This document shows positions 55,529 to 64,000 of a DNA stretch of 64,000 nucleotides, in pieces. Each line of letters opens with the position of its first letter. Within the stretch, counting starts at the first letter, position 1. Below the pieces are notes generated by a model that searched no databases, was not told the origin of the DNA, and saw only the letters and a program-made list of their open reading frames with translations. The stretch lies in contig JAIUPC010000024.1 in assembly GCA_020161655.1 (NCBI GenBank), positions 248,001-312,000 on the forward strand, written 5' to 3'. The DNA is from Pseudomonadota bacterium. GTDB lineage: Bacteria; Pseudomonadota; Alphaproteobacteria; Rhodobacterales; Rhodobacteraceae. A program made the position numbers and the translations under genes.

Positions 55529-56133
55529 GTGTCATGGTGTTCGCCTTCTACCTATTCGCCATCACCACGCTGACGGCGGGCCTGATGGTGGTCCTCAGCC
55601 GCAACCCGGTGCATTCGGTCCTCTGGCTGATCCTCGCCTTCCTCTCCTCCTCGGGGCTCTTCGTGCTTTTGGGGGCGGAGTTCGTGGCGATGCTTCTCAT
55701 CATCGTCTACGTGGGCGCGGTCGCGGTGCTCTTCCTCTTCGTCGTCATGATGCTCGACGTGGACTTCGCCGAGTTGAAGGGCGAGATGGCGCGCTACATG
55801 CCGCTCGGCCTGCTCATCGGCGTGGTGATCCTGATGCAGCTCGGCATCGCCTTCGGCGCCTGGGAGGCTTCGCCAACGGCTGAGAGCATGCGCGCGGCGG
55901 TGACGCCGGACGGGGTGCAGAACACCGCCGCCATCGGCCTTCTCCTCTATGACCGCTACATCCTGATGTTCCAGCTTGCGGCGCTGATCCTTCTGGTCGC
56001 GATGATCGGGGCGATCATCCTGACGCTTCGCCACCGCCCGAACGTCAAGCGCCAGAACGTGCTTCAGCAGATGTGGCGCGATCCGGCGAAGGCGCTGGAA
56101 CTGAAGGATGTGAAGCCGGGGCAGGGGCTCTGA
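55525..56133 (+). CDS. nuoJ: NADH-quinone oxidoreductase subunit J
   Basis: ND6-type membrane subunit, 202 residues, five helices. [20 protein letters not shown] near the N terminus and [20 protein letters not shown], the pi-bulge helix, are diagnostic; MMLDVDF follows. ATG overlaps the CMD-fold stop. The last base is shared with the start of the next exported gene. Confidence 0.96.
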   Translation: MSVMVFAFYLFAITTLTAGLMVVLSRNPVHSVLWLILAFLSSSGLFVLLGAEFVAMLLIIVYVGAVAVLFLFVVMMLDVDFAELKGEMARYMPLGLLIGVVILMQLGIAFGAWEASPTAESMRAAVTPDGVQNTAAIGLLLYDRYILMFQLAALILLVAMIGAIILTLRHRPNVKRQNVLQQMWRDPAKALELKDVKPGQGL

Positions 56134-56735
56134 TGACTATTGAGGGCCGGACTGCATTCTTTGTGAAGTCATTCCTGGCAATGCCGATGGTGTTGTCTAC
56201 CTCGCTGGTTGCAATCGCTTGCGAACCGGAAGTCTTCACCGGCAGTAGCGCGTCACAAGACACACGGATCAGCCTCTTGGCGGATTGCAGTTTCGAGGAC
56301 ACGTTTGTGGATCGCGCTCGCGGCAGTGCATACTTCACGGTAGACCACAGATCTGGCGGACCCGCGCGAGATATCGGAAACGGTCGTTTCGGCCAGAAGA
56401 TCATCTCGTCGCATACGTGCGCACCGAATGAAATGCTGCTCTTTGTTGATTGCAATGCGGGCGAGGAAGTCCTTGTCCGTGGCGTGCCTGCACCAGAAGA
56501 CGAAGGCGAAGGTCTGGGCGGCTACTTTATCAAATATATCCAAGCGCCTTACGGACCGATTAGGATCGGCCCGCAAAGCACTGTTGCAGAGTTGACTGCG
56601 AAGGCACAGGCGAACGATCTCTTTCTGGTCGAGGATGCAAAAACCTTCCTCGCAGGCGAAAGAAGGCGTGATCGCTATGACTTTGCCTGCGGGTGCAAGC
56701 TGTACTACCCCGGATCAGTCGGAGCAGGTGGCTGA
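56133..56735 (+). CDS. Exported Cys-containing protein, low-GC orphan
   Basis: 200 residues with a signal segment (FFVKSFLAMPMVLSTSLVAIA). The mature part has at least five Cys, in IACEP, LADCSFED, SHTCAPNE, FVDCNAGEE and FACGCKLYY, so several disulfides in the periplasm are likely. I recognise no family. ATG 56133 shares a base with the nuoJ stop. Counted 60-base lines are about 58-60 percent GC or lower, against 67 percent for a nuoJ line, and codon use is less GC-biased, pointing to a later insertion between nuoJ and nuoK. Confidence 0.65.
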   Translation: MTIEGRTAFFVKSFLAMPMVLSTSLVAIACEPEVFTGSSASQDTRISLLADCSFEDTFVDRARGSAYFTVDHRSGGPARDIGNGRFGQKIISSHTCAPNEMLLFVDCNAGEEVLVRGVPAPEDEGEGLGGYFIKYIQAPYGPIRIGPQSTVAELTAKAQANDLFLVEDAKTFLAGERRRDRYDFACGCKLYYPGSVGAGG

Positions 56736-56799
56736 TCCGCAAGAAGTGGGCCCACAAGGGCAGAAGTGAATTGGGCCAACGGCCACGAGGGAACGAGAG

Positions 56800-57105
56800 A
56801 TGATCGGACTGACCCACTACCTTGGCGTTGCCGCCGCGTTGTTCGTGATCGGCATCTTCGGCATCTTCCTCAACCGGAAGAACGTCATCGTCATCCTGAT
56901 GTCGCTTGAGCTGATGCTTCTGGCGGTGAACATCAACTTCGTCGCCTTCTCGTCCTACCTCCAGGACCTCGTGGGGCAGATATTCACGATGTTCGTCCTG
57001 ACCGTCGCCGCCGCCGAGGCGGCCATCGGGCTTGCGATCCTCGTCTCGTTCTTCCGCACGCGCGGCTCCATCGCCGTCGAAGACGCCAATGTGATGAAAG
57101 GCTGA
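56800..57105 (+). CDS. nuoK: NADH-quinone oxidoreductase subunit K
   Basis: ND4L-type subunit, 101 residues, three helices with the buried Glu of [16 protein letters not shown] and a second Glu in [26 protein letters not shown] precedes the ATG. Confidence 0.97.
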   Translation: MIGLTHYLGVAAALFVIGIFGIFLNRKNVIVILMSLELMLLAVNINFVAFSSYLQDLVGQIFTMFVLTVAAAEAAIGLAILVSFFRTRGSIAVEDANVMKG

Positions 57106-57111
57106 GGGGCC

Positions 57112-59265
57112 ATGGAAACGATCATCCTTCTTGCGCCCCTGCTGGCGTCCATCATCGCGGGCTTCGGCTGGCGCATCATCGGCGAGACGGCGGCGATGGC
57201 GGTCACGACCGGCACGCTGTTCCTGATCTGCCTTCTGTCGTGGATCGTCTTCCTCGGCTTCGACGGGACGACCCAGCAAATCCACATCATGAACTGGATC
57301 CAGTCCGGTTCGCTTGACACCGAATGGTCGATCCGGCTCGACCGGCTGACAGCGATCATGCTGATCGTGGTCACGACCGTCTCCAGCCTCGTCCATCTCT
57401 ATTCCTGGGGCTACATGGCCCATGACGAGAACTGGGGCCATCACGAGCACTACAAGGCGCGGTTCTTTGCCTATCTCTCGTTCTTCACCTTCGCCATGCT
57501 GGCGCTGGTGACGGCCGACAACCTTGTGCAGATGTTCTTCGGCTGGGAGGGCGTCGGCGTCGCCTCCTATCTGCTGATCGGTTTTTACTACAAGAAGCCC
57601 TCGGCCAATGCCGCCGCGATCAAGGCCTTCGTGGTGAACCGCGTCGGCGACTTCGGCTTCGCGCTCGGCATCTTCGGGCTTTTCTACCTTACCGACTCGA
57701 TCCGCATGGACGATGTCTTCGCCGCTGCCCCGGTGCTTGCGGAAACCCGGCTCGAGTTCCTCTGGACCGACTGGAATGCGGCGAACCTTCTTGCCTTCCT
57801 TCTCTTCGTCGGTGCCATGGGCAAGTCGGCGCAGCTTTTCCTTCACACCTGGCTGCCGGACGCGATGGAAGGCCCGACGCCGGTTTCCGCGCTGATCCAT
57901 GCCGCGACCATGGTGACGGCGGGGGTGTTTCTCGTCTGCCGGATGTCGCCCTTGTTCGAATACGCGCCGGAGGCCAAGAGCTTCGTGATGTATGTCGGTG
58001 CCGCCACCGCTTTCTTCGCGGCAACGGTCGGCCTTGTGCAGAACGACATCAAGCGCGTCATCGCCTATTCGACCTGTTCGCAGCTCGGCTACATGTTCGT
58101 GGCGGCGGGTGCGGGCATCTATGGCGCGGCGATGTTCCACCTCTTCACCCACGCCTTCTTCAAGGCGATGCTCTTTCTTGGCGCAGGCTCGGTCATTCAT
58201 GCCATGCACCATGAGCAGGACATGCGGAACTACGGCGGCTTGCGGAAGAAGATCCCCTATACCTTCGCGGCAATGATGATCGGCACGCTCGCCATCACCG
58301 GCGTCGGCATCCCGCTGACCTACATCGGCTTCGCGGGCTTCCTGTCGAAGGACGCGATCATCGAAAGCGCCTATGCGTCGGGCAATGGCTTTGCCTTCTG
58401 GGCGCTGGTCATCGCGGCCCTCTTCACCAGTTTCTATTCCTGGCGGCTGATCTTCCTGACCTTCTACGGCAAGGAACGCGGAGATCATCACGCGCATGAA
58501 CATGCCCATGAAAGCCCGATGACCATGATCGTGCCGCTTGGTGTGCTGGCCATCGGCGCGGTCTTCGCCGGGATGGTGTGGTACAAGCCCTTCTTCGGCG
58601 ATCCTGAGCGGATGACGGCCTTCTTCGCGATGCCGTACCACGAAGCGGCCGCCGAAGGTGAAGCCGCTGCCGCTGAGCCAGCACCTGGAACCGAGGCAGC
58701 GACTGCCGAAGCGCCGGTTGCAACAGAGGCGCCTACGGTGCCCGACGCGCCGGCAGCGATTGCCGAGGCGCCAGCCACCGAAGGCGCTGCCGCCGCATCA
58801 GGCAATGCGCCCCAAGGCGCGATCTACATGTCGGAGGCCTCCAACAAGGTCCTCGAAGACGCGCACCATTCGCCGAACTGGGTCAAGGTCTCGCCCTTCG
58901 TCGCCATGCTGATCGGCTTCATCACGGCCTGGATATTCTACATCCGCGATCCCTCGATCCCGGGGCGCCTTGCCGCGCAGCAGCCGATCCTCTACCGCTT
59001 CCTTCTCAACAAGTGGTACTTCGACGAGATCTATGACGTGATCTTCGTCGGCCCGGCCAAGTGGCTCGGCTCCTTCCTCTGGAAGAAGGGCGACGGCAAC
59101 GTCATCGACGGCACGATCAACGGCGTCGCCATGGGCTTCGTGCCGATGCTGACGCGGATCGCTGCGCGGATGCAGTCCGGCTACATCTTCACCTATGCCT
59201 TCGCGATGGTCATCGGCATCGCGGTGCTTCTTGTCTGGATGACGCTCTCGGGGGGCGCGCACTAA
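57112..59265 (+). CDS. nuoL: NADH-quinone oxidoreductase subunit L
   Basis: ND5-type proton-pumping antiporter subunit, 717 residues, longer than the usual 610-690. The pump core is intact: [19 protein letters not shown] with the key Glu, then [20 protein letters not shown] with Lys and His. A low-complexity Ala/Pro/Glu stretch (about residues 510-565, nt 58640-58810) interrupts the loop before the lateral helix (HL region), and a His-rich HAHEHAHES lies near residue 463. [10 protein letters not shown] and the final membrane anchor follow. Confidence 0.97.
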   Translation: METIILLAPLLASIIAGFGWRIIGETAAMAVTTGTLFLICLLSWIVFLGFDGTTQQIHIMNWIQSGSLDTEWSIRLDRLTAIMLIVVTTVSSLVHLYSWGYMAHDENWGHHEHYKARFFAYLSFFTFAMLALVTADNLVQMFFGWEGVGVASYLLIGFYYKKPSANAAAIKAFVVNRVGDFGFALGIFGLFYLTDSIRMDDVFAAAPVLAETRLEFLWTDWNAANLLAFLLFVGAMGKSAQLFLHTWLPDAMEGPTPVSALIHAATMVTAGVFLVCRMSPLFEYAPEAKSFVMYVGAATAFFAATVGLVQNDIKRVIAYSTCSQLGYMFVAAGAGIYGAAMFHLFTHAFFKAMLFLGAGSVIHAMHHEQDMRNYGGLRKKIPYTFAAMMIGTLAITGVGIPLTYIGFAGFLSKDAIIESAYASGNGFAFWALVIAALFTSFYSWRLIFLTFYGKERGDHHAHEHAHESPMTMIVPLGVLAIGAVFAGMVWYKPFFGDPERMTAFFAMPYHEAAAEGEAAAAEPAPGTEAATAEAPVATEAPTVPDAPAAIAEAPATEGAAAASGNAPQGAIYMSEASNKVLEDAHHSPNWVKVSPFVAMLIGFITAWIFYIRDPSIPGRLAAQQPILYRFLLNKWYFDEIYDVIFVGPAKWLGSFLWKKGDGNVIDGTINGVAMGFVPMLTRIAARMQSGYIFTYAFAMVIGIAVLLVWMTLSGGAH

Positions 59266-60806
59266 TGGAAAACCTGCTTTCCATCATCACCTTCGTGCCC
59301 CTCGTCGCGGCGGCAATCCTCGGCCTCTTCCTGCAAGGCGACGATCCGGCGGCGCAGCGCAACGCGAAGTGGCTGGCGCTGATTGCCACCACCGTGACCT
59401 TCCTCGTCTCGCTCTTCCTCCTTTCGGGCTTCAACCCGGCCGATCCCGGCTTCCAGTTCGTCGAGGAGCATGACTGGATCTTCGGCCTGAAGTACAAGGT
59501 CGGGGTCGACGGCATCTCCATCCTCTTCGTGCTGCTGACCACGTTCCTGATGCCGATCACGATCCTTTCGACCTGGGAAGTCGACACTCGCGTCAAGGAA
59601 TACATGGTCGCCTTCCTTGTCCTCGAAGGGCTGATGCTCGGTGTCTTCGTGGCGCTCGACCTCGTGCTTTTCTACCTCTTCTTCGAGGCGGGCCTCATCC
59701 CGATGTTCCTCATCATCGGCATCTGGGGCGGCAAGGACCGCATCTATGCGGCCTTCAAGTTCTTCCTCTACACATTCCTCGGCTCGGTCCTGATGCTGGT
59801 CGCGATGATCGCGATGTATGTGGATGCGGGGACGACAGATATCCCGACCCTGCTCACGCACCAGTTCTCGTCCGAGACGCTGAACATCTTCGGCTTCCAG
59901 ATCGTCGGCGGGATGCAGACGCTCCTCTGGCTCGCCTTCTTCGCCTCCTTCGCGGTGAAGATGCCGATGTGGCCGGTCCATACCTGGTTGCCGGATGCCC
60001 ACGTGCAGGCGCCGACGGCGGGCTCGGTGGTGCTGGCGGCGATCCTTCTGAAGATGGGCGGCTACGGCTTCCTGCGCTTCTCGCTGCCGATGTTCCCGAT
60101 CGCCTCGGACCTCCTCTCGGGCTTCGTCTTCTGGCTCTCCGCCATCGCCATCGTCTACACCTCGCTCGTGGCGCTGGCGCAGTCGGACATGAAGAAGCTG
60201 ATCGCCTATTCCTCGGTCGCGCACATGGGTTACGTGACCATGGGCATCTTCGCCGCGAACCAGCAGGGCATCGACGGCGCCATCTTCCAGATGCTGAGCC
60301 ACGGCTTCATCTCCGGCGCGCTCTTCCTCTGCGTCGGCGTGATCTATGACCGGATGCACACGCGCGAGATCGACGCCTATGGCGGCCTCGTGAACCGGAT
60401 GCCGGTCTATGCGCTGATCTTCATGTTTTTCACCATGGCCAACGTCGGCCTTCCCGGCACCAGCGGTTTCATCGGCGAATTCCTGACGCTGATGGGCATC
60501 TTCCAGGTCTCGACCTGGACTGCGCTTTTCGCCACCTCGGGGGTGATCCTGTCGGCGGCCTATGCGCTGTGGCTTTACCGCCGGGTGGTCTTCGGCGATC
60601 TCATCAAGGAAAGCCTGAAGACGATCACCGACATGACCCGCCGGGAAAAGGCGATCTTCGCGCCACTTGTCGTGATGACGCTGCTTCTGGGCATCTACCC
60701 GAGCCTTGTCACCGACATCATCGGCCCGTCGGTTGCCAACCTCGTCTCCGAATACCATGCCGCCTTGCCTGCCGTGGCCGATGCCGCGCAGGTCGCCAGC
60801 CACTGA
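59265..60806 (+). CDS. nuoM: NADH-quinone oxidoreductase subunit M
   Basis: ND4-type antiporter subunit, 513 residues. [20 protein letters not shown] holds the conserved Glu and [20 protein letters not shown] the Lys and His of the half-channels. ATG 59265 shares a base with the nuoL stop (TAATG). The open frame runs further upstream as a shadow of nuoL. Confidence 0.97.
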   Translation: MENLLSIITFVPLVAAAILGLFLQGDDPAAQRNAKWLALIATTVTFLVSLFLLSGFNPADPGFQFVEEHDWIFGLKYKVGVDGISILFVLLTTFLMPITILSTWEVDTRVKEYMVAFLVLEGLMLGVFVALDLVLFYLFFEAGLIPMFLIIGIWGGKDRIYAAFKFFLYTFLGSVLMLVAMIAMYVDAGTTDIPTLLTHQFSSETLNIFGFQIVGGMQTLLWLAFFASFAVKMPMWPVHTWLPDAHVQAPTAGSVVLAAILLKMGGYGFLRFSLPMFPIASDLLSGFVFWLSAIAIVYTSLVALAQSDMKKLIAYSSVAHMGYVTMGIFAANQQGIDGAIFQMLSHGFISGALFLCVGVIYDRMHTREIDAYGGLVNRMPVYALIFMFFTMANVGLPGTSGFIGEFLTLMGIFQVSTWTALFATSGVILSAAYALWLYRRVVFGDLIKESLKTITDMTRREKAIFAPLVVMTLLLGIYPSLVTDIIGPSVANLVSEYHAALPAVADAAQVASH

Positions 60807-60819
60807 GGACGCACCCGAG

Positions 60820-62259
60820 ATGATTTCCGCAGATATCTCCGCCATCCTGCCCGAAGTGGTGCTGGTCCTTTACAGCATGGCCGCCCTGCTTGGCGCGGTC
60901 TACACCGGCAAGGATGAGCTGACCGGAACGCTGACCTGGACGACAGCGGCGGTCTTCGTCGCCATCGCCCTCTGGATCGGCATTTCAGGCGGGGGCGAAA
61001 CCATCGCCTTCAGCGGCGGCTTCATCGACGACGCCTTCTCGCGCTTCGCCAAGGTGACGGTGCTGCTCTCTGCCGCCGCCGTTCTGGTGATGAGCCAGGA
61101 CTATGTCGAACGGCGCGGGCTGGGGCGGTTCGAGTTTCCGCTGCTTCTGGCCTTTGCCGTCGCGGGCATGATGATCATGGTTTCGGCGGGCGACCTCATG
61201 TCGCTCTACATGGGGCTGGAGCTGCAGTCGCTGTCGCTATACGTCGTGGCCGCCCTGCGCCGCGACAGCCCGAAATCGACGGAAGCCGGCCTCAAGTACT
61301 TCGTCCTTGGCGCGCTATCCTCGGGGATGCTGCTCTATGGCGCCTCGCTGACCTACGGCTTCACCGGCACGACGCTGCTGCCCGGCATCCTTGCGACGAT
61401 TGAGGGTGAACAAGTTTCCATCGGCCTTCTCTTCGGCCTCGTGTTCCTCATCACCGGCGTCGCTTTCAAGGTGTCCGCCGTGCCCTTCCACATGTGGACG
61501 CCGGATGTCTACGAAGGCTCGCCCACGCCCGTCACCGCCTTCTTCGCCACCGCGCCCAAGGTCGCGGCCATGGCGATGTTCGCGCGGCTGATGATGGAAG
61601 GCTTCGGCGCGGCGGTTGCGGACTGGAGCCAGGTGATCGCGCTTCTTGCTGTCCTGTCGATGTTCCTCGGCGCCATCGCGGCGATCGGCCAGACCAACAT
61701 CAAGCGGCTGATGGCCTATTCCTCGATCGCGCATATGGGCTTCGCGCTTGTCGGCCTTGCCGCCGGCACCCAGGAAGGGGTCGAGGCGATGCTGATCTAC
61801 ATGGCGGTCTATGTCGCCATGAATGTCGGCACCTTTGCCTTCATCCTGTCGATGGAAAAGGACGGTGCCCCCGTCACCGATATCGCCAGCCTGAACCTTT
61901 ATTCGAAGAAAGAGCCGCTGAAGGCGCTGGCCATGCTGGTGCTGATGTTCTCGCTCGCCGGGGTGCCGCCGATGCTTGGCTTCTTTGCCAAGTTCGGCGT
62001 GCTGATGGCGGCGGTGAATGCGCAGATGATGCTGCTTGCGCTCGCCGGGGCGGTGGCATCGGTGATCGGCGCCTTCTACTACCTGCGCATCGTCTACTAC
62101 ATGTATTTCGGCACCGAGACTGACGCGCTTGAGACGCGCATGGTTCCGGCGCAGTGGTTGTTGCTGATGGCGTCGGCGGTGATGATGGTGGTCGGCGTCG
62201 TCAACCTCCTCGGCATCGAGGGGGCCGCCGCGGCGGCCGCAGAAGCGCTTGTCCGCTAG
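60820..62259 (+). CDS. nuoN: NADH-quinone oxidoreductase subunit N
   Basis: ND2-type antiporter subunit, 479 residues. [19 protein letters not shown] has the conserved Glu, [20 protein letters not shown] the Lys. I start at ATG 60820 ([13 protein letters not shown]), after GAGGACGCACCCG; the upstream ATG at 60706 lies inside nuoM. Last complex I gene; birA overlaps its end. Confidence 0.96.
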   Translation: MISADISAILPEVVLVLYSMAALLGAVYTGKDELTGTLTWTTAAVFVAIALWIGISGGGETIAFSGGFIDDAFSRFAKVTVLLSAAAVLVMSQDYVERRGLGRFEFPLLLAFAVAGMMIMVSAGDLMSLYMGLELQSLSLYVVAALRRDSPKSTEAGLKYFVLGALSSGMLLYGASLTYGFTGTTLLPGILATIEGEQVSIGLLFGLVFLITGVAFKVSAVPFHMWTPDVYEGSPTPVTAFFATAPKVAAMAMFARLMMEGFGAAVADWSQVIALLAVLSMFLGAIAAIGQTNIKRLMAYSSIAHMGFALVGLAAGTQEGVEAMLIYMAVYVAMNVGTFAFILSMEKDGAPVTDIASLNLYSKKEPLKALAMLVLMFSLAGVPPMLGFFAKFGVLMAAVNAQMMLLALAGAVASVIGAFYYLRIVYYMYFGTETDALETRMVPAQWLLLMASAVMMVVGVVNLLGIEGAAAAAAEALVR

Positions 62260-63013
62260 CGATCCGCTTGCCTGGCCCGAGGGCGTGGCCCGCCACGTCC
62301 TCGCCGAGGTAGACAGCACCAATTCCGAGGCCGCGCGGCTTGCCCCGGCGCTGACCCAGCCGACCTGGATTTTCGCCCACCGCCAGACCGCAGCGCGCGG
62401 GCGGCGCGGGCGGGGCTGGGCGATGCCGGCGGGCAATTTCGCGGCCACCCTCGTCATGCGGCCCGAAGGCGCGCCGGGCGAGGCGGCACAGCGGAGCTTC
62501 ATCGCCGCGCTGGCGCTGGCTGACGCCCTTGCCGTCGTGGCCGGGCCGGGGGTGACGATCACCCTCAAATGGCCGAACGATGTCCTTCTGAATGGCGGCA
62601 AGGTTGCCGGCATCCTTCTGGAAAGCGCCGGGCAGGGCGGGGCGGTCAGCCACCTTGCCATCGGCATCGGCGTCAACCTTGCCGAAGCGCCGCCGCAGTC
62701 CGCGCTGGAACCCGGCGCGCATCCGCCGGTATCGCTGACCGGGGAAACCGGCCTTCGCATCCCGCCCGAGGAATTCCTTGCCCCCCTCGCCAATGCCTTC
62801 GACCGTTGGGAACGCCAGTTCCGCAGCTACGGTTTTGCCCCGATCCGCACCGCTTGGCTTCACTGCGCCGCGAGGATCGGCCAGCCGATCACCGCGCGCA
62901 CCGTCACCGAGACAGTGGAGGGCACCTTCGAGACCATCGCCGAGGATGGCGCGCTGGTCCTGCTGACGTCGCAGGGCCGCCGCGCGATCCCGGCGGCGGA
63001 TGTCTATTTCTGA
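62249..63013 (+). CDS. birA: Biotin-[acetyl-CoA-carboxylase] ligase
   Basis: Attaches biotin to carrier domains (acetyl-, propionyl-, methylcrotonyl-CoA carboxylases). 254 residues, so it is the single-function form without the DNA-binding N domain of E. coli Bir[15 protein letters not shown] binds biotin, [15 protein letters not shown] is the ATP/biotinyl-AMP loop, [19 protein letters not shown] the active-site block. The likely start is TTG 62249, overlapping nuoN by 11 bases, since no ATG lies before the biotin-binding block. MccA at 36059 is one expected target. Confidence 0.93.
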   Translation: MSASDPLAWPEGVARHVLAEVDSTNSEAARLAPALTQPTWIFAHRQTAARGRRGRGWAMPAGNFAATLVMRPEGAPGEAAQRSFIAALALADALAVVAGPGVTITLKWPNDVLLNGGKVAGILLESAGQGGAVSHLAIGIGVNLAEAPPQSALEPGAHPPVSLTGETGLRIPPEEFLAPLANAFDRWERQFRSYGFAPIRTAWLHCAARIGQPITARTVTETVEGTFETIAEDGALVLLTSQGRRAIPAADVYF

Positions 63014-63024
63014 GGAGAGGACCC

Positions 63025-63804
63025 ATGCTTCTCTGCATCGACACCGGCAATACCAACACCGTCTTTTCGGTCTGGGACGGGACGCGGTTCCTCGTGACCC
63101 TGCGCACCTCGACCGAGCATCAGCGCACGGCGGACCAGTATTTCGTCTGGTTCTCGACCCTGATGCAGCACCACAAGGTGCCGATCGACATCGACGGCTG
63201 CATCATCTCCTCGACCGTGCCGCGCGTGGTCTTCAACCTGCGCGTCTTCTGCGACCGCTACTTCAACACAAGGCCCCTTGTCGTCGGCAAGCCCGACTGC
63301 GCGCTGCCGGTGCCGCCGCGCGTCGATCAGGGAACGACCGTCGGCCCTGACCGGCTGGTGAACACCGTGGCCGGCTTCGACCGCCACGGCGGCAACCTGA
63401 TCGTGGTGGATTTCGGCACCGCCACGACCTTCGACGTGGTCGATACCGACGGCGCCTATATCGGCGGCGTGATCTCCCCCGGCGTCAATACCTCGCTTGA
63501 GGCGCTGCACATGGCCGCCGCCGCGCTGCCGCATGTGGACGTCACCAAGCCGCAGAGCGCCATCGGCACCAATACGGTTGCCTGCATGCAGTCCGGCATC
63601 TATTGGGGCTATGTCGGCCTTGTCGAAGGCATCGTGCGGCAGATCCGGATCGAACGCGAACGGCCGATGAAGGTCATCGCGACCGGGGGCCTCGCGCCGC
63701 TTTTCGATCAGGGGACCGAGATTTTCGACAGCGTCGAGGATGATCTGACGATGCACGGCCTCGTGCTGATCCACCGCTATAATCTGGAACTGGAACACCG
63801 ATGA
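63025..63804 (+). CDS. coaX: Type III pantothenate kinase
   Basis: First step of CoA synthesis, 259 residues, ASKHA fold. LLCIDTGNTNTVFSVWDG is the phosphate-1 motif, GPDRLVNTVAGFDRH the pantothenate loop, VVDFGTATTFDVVDTDGAY the phosphate-2 motif, and GGVISPGVN follows. Start at ATG 63025 after GAGGAGAGGACCC. Its stop overlaps the RNase J start. Confidence 0.95.
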   Translation: MLLCIDTGNTNTVFSVWDGTRFLVTLRTSTEHQRTADQYFVWFSTLMQHHKVPIDIDGCIISSTVPRVVFNLRVFCDRYFNTRPLVVGKPDCALPVPPRVDQGTTVGPDRLVNTVAGFDRHGGNLIVVDFGTATTFDVVDTDGAYIGGVISPGVNTSLEALHMAAAALPHVDVTKPQSAIGTNTVACMQSGIYWGYVGLVEGIVRQIRIERERPMKVIATGGLAPLFDQGTEIFDSVEDDLTMHGLVLIHRYNLELEHR

Positions 63805-64000
63805 CGAAAGACCGCCTGATCTACGTGCCGCTTGGCGGCGCCGGCGAAATCGGCATGAACGCCTATGTCTACGGCTACGGGCCGGCGGGCGAGGAGAGGC
63901 TGATCGTCATCGACCTTGGCGTGACCTTCGGCGACATGGAAACCTCGCCCGGGATCGACCTCATCATGGCCGATATCGACTGGCTCGCCGACAATGCGGG
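63801..64000 (+). CDS. rnj: Ribonuclease J, N-terminal part (cut by the window end)
   Basis: First 66 codons or so of a metallo-beta-lactamase-fold ribonuclease: RLIYVPLGGAGEIGMNAYVY then VIDLGVTFGDMETSPGIDL is the standard RNase J opening. The metal-binding HxHxDH motif would lie beyond the window. ATG 63801 overlaps the coaX stop (ATGA). The order birA-coaX-rnj after nuoN is common in Rhodobacteraceae, as I recall. Confidence 0.9.
   Translation, partial: MTKDRLIYVPLGGAGEIGMNAYVYGYGPAGEERLIVIDLGVTFGDMETSPGIDLIMADIDWLADNA

Noticed and set aside
56560-58641. Antisense open frame of 693 codons opposite nuoK and nuoL
   Set aside because: Composition is that of reversed GC-rich codons (Arg/His/Asp/Gly repeats), with no domain; it is a shadow of the nuo genes.
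59262-60845. Antisense open frame of 527 codons opposite nuoM
   Set aside because: Full-length shadow of nuoM without ribosome site or protein-like pattern.
62569-63024. Upstream extension of the coaX frame
   Set aside because: Lies inside birA in another frame; the kinase motif starts at 63025 after a good ribosome site.

Overview
The window reads as a chromosomal segment of a Rhodobacteraceae-type alphaproteobacterium (Rhodobacter/Defluviimonas-like). The evidence is high GC with dense, often overlapping operons; a nuo operon interspersed with DUF5333/DUF5337-type genes and a carboxymuconolactone-decarboxylase-fold gene; a short mitochondrial-type NuoG; and the downstream order nuoN-birA-coaX-rnj. 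I see no rRNA, tRNA, CRISPR array, phage or insertion sequence. The family assignment is inference from gene content and order.

Layout. (1) 1-5.5 kb: malate synthase G, a PuuD-like class I amidotransferase hydrolase, and a convergent kynU-kynA pair for tryptophan breakdown. (2) 5.5-13.5 kb: a small membrane methyltransferase, pntAB transhydrogenase with a clear terminator, a 356-base gap with stacked palindromes, an MFS transporter, a DUF3422 membrane protein and a DAO-family flavoprotein. (3) 13.5-23.8 kb: a polyamine locus. puuB-like and spuC-like catabolic genes and a GntR regulator run left; potFGHI, a second puuB-like gene and an M20 amidohydrolase run right. TGATCA-centred palindromes overlap plausible promoters on both sides of the regulator gene. 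(4) 23.8-31.7 kb: moaA, glmU-glmS-alkD, a HAD phosphatase, a DegT-type aminotransferase and creA. (5) 31.7-40.3 kb: leucine catabolism (ivd, mccB, mccA, hmgL, liuC) with four unrelated small genes (LprI-like, SNase-like, ASCH, GST) translationally coupled between them. (6) 40.5-62.3 kb: all 14 nuo genes of respiratory complex I in the order A B C D E F G H I J K L M N, carrying a dozen additional reading frames. (7) 62.2-64 kb: birA, coaX and the start of RNase J.

How it works together. The cell can oxidise tryptophan, leucine and polyamines to central intermediates. Acetyl-CoA from leucine can be used through malate synthase G, and the NADH feeds complex I. PntAB balances NADPH. BirA would biotinylate MccA.

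The most interesting material is the passenger content of the nuo operon. It includes tandem PAPS-type sulfotransferases plus a MycE-like methyltransferase, a helix-hairpin-helix-like module shared by the NuoE tail and the next (membrane) protein, two possibly related CP/CA-motif exported proteins, a DUF3291 remnant that still bridges two genes by overlapping start and stop codons, and a low-GC exported orphan. A second theme is a dispersed intergenic repeat built on CTTCTTCGTTGCCCAAATAC, found in four places.
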